A stretch of DNA of 64,000 nt, from NCBI GenBank assembly GCA_048268005.1, contig JBLWWJ010000002.1, forward strand, positions 186,001 through 250,000. Reading direction: 5' to 3'. A program made the position numbers and the translations under genes. Shown here piece by piece: positions 60,758 through 64,000 of the stretch (its first letter is position 1; every line of letters begins with the position of its first letter). Origin of the DNA: Ancylomarina sp048268005 (lineage in GTDB: Bacteria > Bacteroidota > Bacteroidia > Bacteroidales > Marinifilaceae). Under the pieces are notes generated by a model that made no database searches, was not told the DNA's origin, and saw only the letters and a program-made list of their open reading frames with translations.

Positions 60758-61048
60758 ATGGAAATTTTATTAAAGCCCCTCGTTACCGAGAAAATGACTG
60801 ACCTAAGCGAAAAGTTAAATCGCGTAGGTTTCGTTGTTGATCGTAGAGCGACAAAGATCGATATTAAGAAAGCAGTTGAGAAAATGTACAACGTGAAAGT
60901 TGCGGCAGTCAATACCATGAACTATCAAGGTAAGAAGAAGAGCCGTTTTACTAAAGCTGGTGCAATTGAAGGAAGAACTGCTTCTTTTAAGAAAGCGATT
61001 ATAACTTTAGTTGAAGGAGATAATATAGATTTTTATAGCAATATTTAA
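60758..61048 (+). CDS. rplW: 50S ribosomal protein L23
   Basis: A 96-residue protein at the tunnel exit that docks trigger factor and SRP. LLKPLVTEKMTDLSEKLNR, VDRRATKIDIKKAVEKMYNV and KKSRFTKAGAIEGRTASFKK match the family. Confidence 0.98.
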   Translation: MEILLKPLVTEKMTDLSEKLNRVGFVVDRRATKIDIKKAVEKMYNVKVAAVNTMNYQGKKKSRFTKAGAIEGRTASFKKAIITLVEGDNIDFYSNI

Positions 61049-61055
61049 TTAGAAA

Positions 61056-61880
61056 ATGGCTGTACGTAAATTAAAACCTGTAACTCCTGGTCAAAGAAAT
61101 AAGATCTTAAATACCTTTGAACAGGTAACTACAGACAAACCTGAGAAATCATTGTTAAGACCAATGAAAAAAACCGGTGGTAGAAATAACACCGGTAAAA
61201 TGACAATGAGATATATAGGTGGTGGTCACAAAAGAAGATATCGAGTAATCGATTTCAAAAGAGACAAGGATACTATCCCTGCCAAAGTTGTATCAATAGA
61301 GTACGATCCAAACCGTACTGCGCGCATTGCTTTGCTTGTGTATGCAGATGGTGAGAAGCGTTACATTATTGCTCCAAATGGCTTAGAGGTAGATCAAGTA
61401 CTTGTTTCTGGAAGAGACGTTGCTCCAGAGATCGGAAATGCAATGCCATTATCAGATATCCCATTAGGTACAATAATTCATAATATTGAATTAAGACCCT
61501 CTCAAGGTGCTGTGATGGCTCGTAGTGCTGGTGCATATGCTCAACTTGTTTCAAGAGATGGGAAATATGCAATGATCAAATTGCCTTCGGGAGAAGTTAG
61601 AATGATTCTTGTTACCTGTAAAGCTACAATCGGTACTGTTTCTAATAGCGATCACGCTCTAGAAAGAAGTGGTAAAGCCGGTCGTACTCGCTGGTTAGGT
61701 AGAAGACCTCGTGTTCGTGGTGTCGTGATGAATCCAGTTGATCACCCAATGGGTGGTGGTGAAGGTAAATCTTCAGGTGGACATCCACGCTCTAGAACAG
61801 GCGTCTTGGCTAAAGGTTTCAAAACCCGTGCTAAGAAGAATGCTTCTAATAAGTATATCGTTGAAAGAAGGAAAAAATAA
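61056..61880 (+). CDS. rplB: 50S ribosomal protein L2
   Basis: A 274-residue protein needed for subunit association and peptidyl transfer. KKTGGRNNTGKMTMRYIGGG, YRVIDFKRDKDTIPAKV and the C-terminal RGVVMNPVDHPMGGGEGKS (with the conserved His) are typical. Confidence 0.99.
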   Translation: MAVRKLKPVTPGQRNKILNTFEQVTTDKPEKSLLRPMKKTGGRNNTGKMTMRYIGGGHKRRYRVIDFKRDKDTIPAKVVSIEYDPNRTARIALLVYADGEKRYIIAPNGLEVDQVLVSGRDVAPEIGNAMPLSDIPLGTIIHNIELRPSQGAVMARSAGAYAQLVSRDGKYAMIKLPSGEVRMILVTCKATIGTVSNSDHALERSGKAGRTRWLGRRPRVRGVVMNPVDHPMGGGEGKSSGGHPRSRTGVLAKGFKTRAKKNASNKYIVERRKK

Positions 61881-61899
61881 TTTGATTAACTAAGTTGTT

Positions 61900-62169
61900 A
61901 TGAGTCGTTCATTAAAAAAAGGCCCTTTTATCGATTTCAAATTGGATAAAAGAGTAGTAGAGCAAAACGAGTCAGGTAAAAAATCAGTGATTAAAACCTG
62001 GTCACGTCGTTCTATGATCTCTCCAGATTTCGTAGGCCACACGATTGCCGTTCACAACGGAAATAAATTCATCCCAGTATATGTTACCGAAAATATGGTA
62101 GGTCATAAGCTAGGGGAATTTGCGCCAACTCGTACCTTTAGAGGTCACGCTGACAAAAAGAAAAAATAA
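61900..62169 (+). CDS. rpsS: 30S ribosomal protein S19
   Basis: An 89-residue small-subunit head protein: MSRSLKKGPFID, IKTWSRRSMISPDFVGHTIA and FAPTRTFRGHADKKKK. Spacing to rplB 19 bases. Confidence 0.98.
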   Translation: MSRSLKKGPFIDFKLDKRVVEQNESGKKSVIKTWSRRSMISPDFVGHTIAVHNGNKFIPVYVTENMVGHKLGEFAPTRTFRGHADKKKK

Positions 62170-62209
62170 GCGTGACGTTGGTTTTAATTAACATTTTGAA
62201 TTCATAGAA

Positions 62210-62626
62210 ATGGGAGCTAGAAAAAGAATAAAAGCAAACCAAATAAAGGAGCAAAATTTAAGCAAAGCATTTGCTAGCTTAAAAAATGTTCCTACTTCGC
62301 CCCGCAAAATGCGCCTTGTTGCCGATATGGTAAGAGGTATGGAGGTGAACCGAGCTTTAGATGTACTTCGTTTCAGTCCAAAAGAAGCATCAACTCGCGT
62401 AGAGAAACTATTGCTTTCAGCTATTGCCAACTGGCAAGCTAAGAATGAAGGGCAAAGACTAGAGGAAAGTGCATTATATGTGAAAGAAATTTCAGTAGAT
62501 TCTGCACGTATCCTTAAGCGTCTGAGACCTGCACCTCAAGGGAGAGCACATAGAATTAAAAAGAGATCAAATCATGTAACTATATTACTTGGTAGCAAAA
62601 CTGCCGAAAGTGATACAAAAGAATAG
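62210..62626 (+). CDS. rplV: 50S ribosomal protein L22
   Basis: A 138-residue protein of the exit tunnel. PTSPRKMRLVADMVRGMEVN, LSAIANWQAKNEGQ and the tunnel loop region LKRLRPAPQGRAHRIKKRSN are seen. The macrolide-site loop has no obvious deletion or duplication. Confidence 0.98.
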   Translation: MGARKRIKANQIKEQNLSKAFASLKNVPTSPRKMRLVADMVRGMEVNRALDVLRFSPKEASTRVEKLLLSAIANWQAKNEGQRLEESALYVKEISVDSARILKRLRPAPQGRAHRIKKRSNHVTILLGSKTAESDTKE

Positions 62627-62631
62627 TTAGA

Positions 62632-63345
62632 ATGGGACAAAAAGTAAATCCAATAGGGAATCGACTAGGAATCATCAGAGGATGGGATTCTAACTGGTTT
62701 GGTGGAAAAAACTACGGTGAGAAGCTTGTTGAGGATACAAAACTTCGTAAGTATCTAAATGCTCGTTTAGCAAAAGCAAGTATTTCTAAAATCATAATTG
62801 AAAGAACTCTTAAACTTATTACTATTACTATCAACACTGCTCGTCCTGGTATTATTATCGGTAAGGGTGGTCAGGAAGTAGATAAGTTGAAAGAAGAGTT
62901 GAAGAAGATTACTGACAAAGAAGTACAAATTAACATCTTTGAAATTAAGCGTCCTGAGTTGGATGCCGTAATCGTCGCTAATAACATTGCTCGTCAAATT
63001 GAAGGTCGTATCGCCTACAGAAGAGCAACTAAGATGGCCATTGCTTCTACAATGAGAATGGGTGCTGAAGGAATTAAGATTCAAATCTCAGGCCGTTTGA
63101 ATGGAGCAGAGATGGCACGTTCTGAAATGTATAAGGAAGGACGTACTCCTCTTCACACTTTAAGAGCAAATATTGATTACTGTTTAGCTGAAGCTTTAAC
63201 AACTTATGGCTTACTAGGTATCAAAGTTTGGATCTGTAAAGGTGAGATTTATGGTAAACCAGATTTAACTCCAAACGCAGGATTGCGCGATGCTCGTGCA
63301 CCTAAAGGTGGAAAATCAGGTTTTAATAGAAGAAAAAAGAAGTAG
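62632..63345 (+). CDS. rpsC: 30S ribosomal protein S3
   Basis: A 237-residue protein at the mRNA entry channel. MGQKVNPIGNRLGIIRGWDS, the KH domain RPGIIIGKGGQEVDKL and the C-terminal SGRLNGAEMARSEMYKEGR region are clear. It lies 5 bases after rplV. Confidence 0.98.
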   Translation: MGQKVNPIGNRLGIIRGWDSNWFGGKNYGEKLVEDTKLRKYLNARLAKASISKIIIERTLKLITITINTARPGIIIGKGGQEVDKLKEELKKITDKEVQINIFEIKRPELDAVIVANNIARQIEGRIAYRRATKMAIASTMRMGAEGIKIQISGRLNGAEMARSEMYKEGRTPLHTLRANIDYCLAEALTTYGLLGIKVWICKGEIYGKPDLTPNAGLRDARAPKGGKSGFNRRKKK

Positions 63346-63371
63346 TCTTTAAATTTTAATGTATTAGTACG

Positions 63372-63803
63372 ATGTTACAACCAAAAAGGACTAAATTTAG
63401 GAGACAACAAAAGGGAAGAATGAAAGGTAACGCTCAACGCGGAACTGAATTAGCATTCGGATCTTTTGGAATTAAATCACTTGAGACAAAGTGGTTAACT
63501 GGTCGCCAGATTGAAGCTGCTCGTGTTGCAGTAACCCGATATATGCAAAGACAAGGTCAACTGTGGATCCGTGTGTTCCCAGATAAGCCTATCACTAAGA
63601 AGCCTGCAGAGGTACGTATGGGTAAAGGTAAGGGTTCACCAGAAGGATTCGTTGCTCCTGTTTCACCAGGAAGAATGTTATTCGAGTGTGAAGGTGTACC
63701 TTTTGAAGTTGCTAAAGAGGCTTTACGTCTTGCAGCTCAAAAATTACCTGTTACTACAAAGTTTGTCGTGAGACGTGATTATGTTGAAAATTCAAATGAT
63801 TAA
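63372..63803 (+). CDS. rplP: 50S ribosomal protein L16
   Basis: A 143-residue protein that helps bind A-site tRNA. MLQPKRTKFRRQQKGRMKGN, GRQIEAARVAVTRYMQRQGQ and MGKGKGSPEGFVAPVSPGRM match the family. Confidence 0.98.
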   Translation: MLQPKRTKFRRQQKGRMKGNAQRGTELAFGSFGIKSLETKWLTGRQIEAARVAVTRYMQRQGQLWIRVFPDKPITKKPAEVRMGKGKGSPEGFVAPVSPGRMLFECEGVPFEVAKEALRLAAQKLPVTTKFVVRRDYVENSND

Positions 63804-63805
63804 TC

Positions 63806-64000
63806 ATGAAGAATTCAGAAATTAAAGAGTTAACAACACAGGAAATAGTAGAAAAGTTGGACGCTGAAAGAACAGCATTAACTCGATTCAACCTAAATCA
63901 CGCTATTTCACCTTTGGAGAATCCTTTGCAAATAAAGGAAACCAGACGTAATATTGCAAAATTAATGACGGAACTACGTCAGAGGCAATTAACTGAAAAG
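63806..64000 (+). CDS. rpmC: 50S ribosomal protein L29, partial
   Basis: The ATG at 63806, 2 bases after the rplP stop, opens a frame of 65 codons that runs off the window end. It begins MKNSEIKELTTQEIVEKLD and contains ENPLQIKETRRNIAKLMTEL, the L29 core. L29 is usually about 65 residues, so only the last residue or two and the stop are probably missing. Confidence 0.95.
   Translation, partial: MKNSEIKELTTQEIVEKLDAERTALTRFNLNHAISPLENPLQIKETRRNIAKLMTELRQRQLTEK

Overview
The window reads as a Bacteroidota (Bacteroidetes) chromosome segment, probably class Bacteroidia; a Marinilabiliales-like facultative anaerobe is my guess and cannot be proved from this sequence alone. The support is AT-rich DNA, Bacteroidetes-type promoters (TTG, about 19 nt, TAnnTTTG), a fused ccoN-ccoO gene, alternative complex III linked to a caa3 oxidase, a type IX secretion (CHU_C) C-terminal domain, a PorV/PorQ-type protein, DUF4290 beside murA, and rpsL-rpsG-fusA-rpsJ running on without tuf. 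No rRNA, tRNA, CRISPR array, prophage or insertion sequence was seen.

Region 1 (1-20.1 kb) is a respiratory island. A cbb3 oxidase operon comes first: the end of a copper ATPase (ccoI), ccoS, fused ccoNO, ccoQ, ccoP, ccoG, ccoH and a TauE/SafE-type membrane protein. A SEC-C miniprotein and a lipoprotein cytochrome c follow. Next is a SCO copper chaperone with an A2-type caa3 oxidase (ctaD, ctaE, ctaF, ctaC). Convergent to it lies the alternative complex III operon, read from the minus strand in the order actA-B-C-D-F-E. Together they give a quinol to ACIII to cytochrome c to caa3 or cbb3 route to oxygen. A GxxExxY cassette with inverted flanking repeats lies between actF and actE, and its flank appears to supply the start codon and N-terminus of ActE.

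Region 2 (20.4-30.3 kb) mixes housekeeping and regulatory genes: pssA, a PorV/PorQ-like outer-membrane protein, a Ppx/GppA phosphatase, an NtrC-family regulator with no DNA-binding domain, hydF, a cation-chloride cotransporter-like permease, coaD, and a thioredoxin-fold protein without its cysteine pair.

Region 3 (30.3-39.5 kb) holds a NUDIX protein, pyrE, an SRPBCC protein, birA, rsfS, ftsH and cdsA. A His/Cys-rich small protein and a TonB-dependent receptor with a His-rich loop sit inside this group and look like a metal-uptake pair.

Region 4 (39.6-55.6 kb), mostly minus strand, carries a radical SAM protein, an ABC-2 exporter pair, dnaJ-grpE, a TlpA-like thioredoxin, murA (active-site Cys replaced by Asp), a DUF4290 gene, a UvrD/PcrA helicase, a T9SS cargo protein (plus strand), an EF-G-like GTPase and a CPBP protease.

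Region 5 (55.9 kb to the end) is the str-S10 ribosomal protein operon from rpsL to rpmC, cut by the window end. Many intergenic gaps contain clear intrinsic terminators or TAnnTTTG promoters, listed individually.
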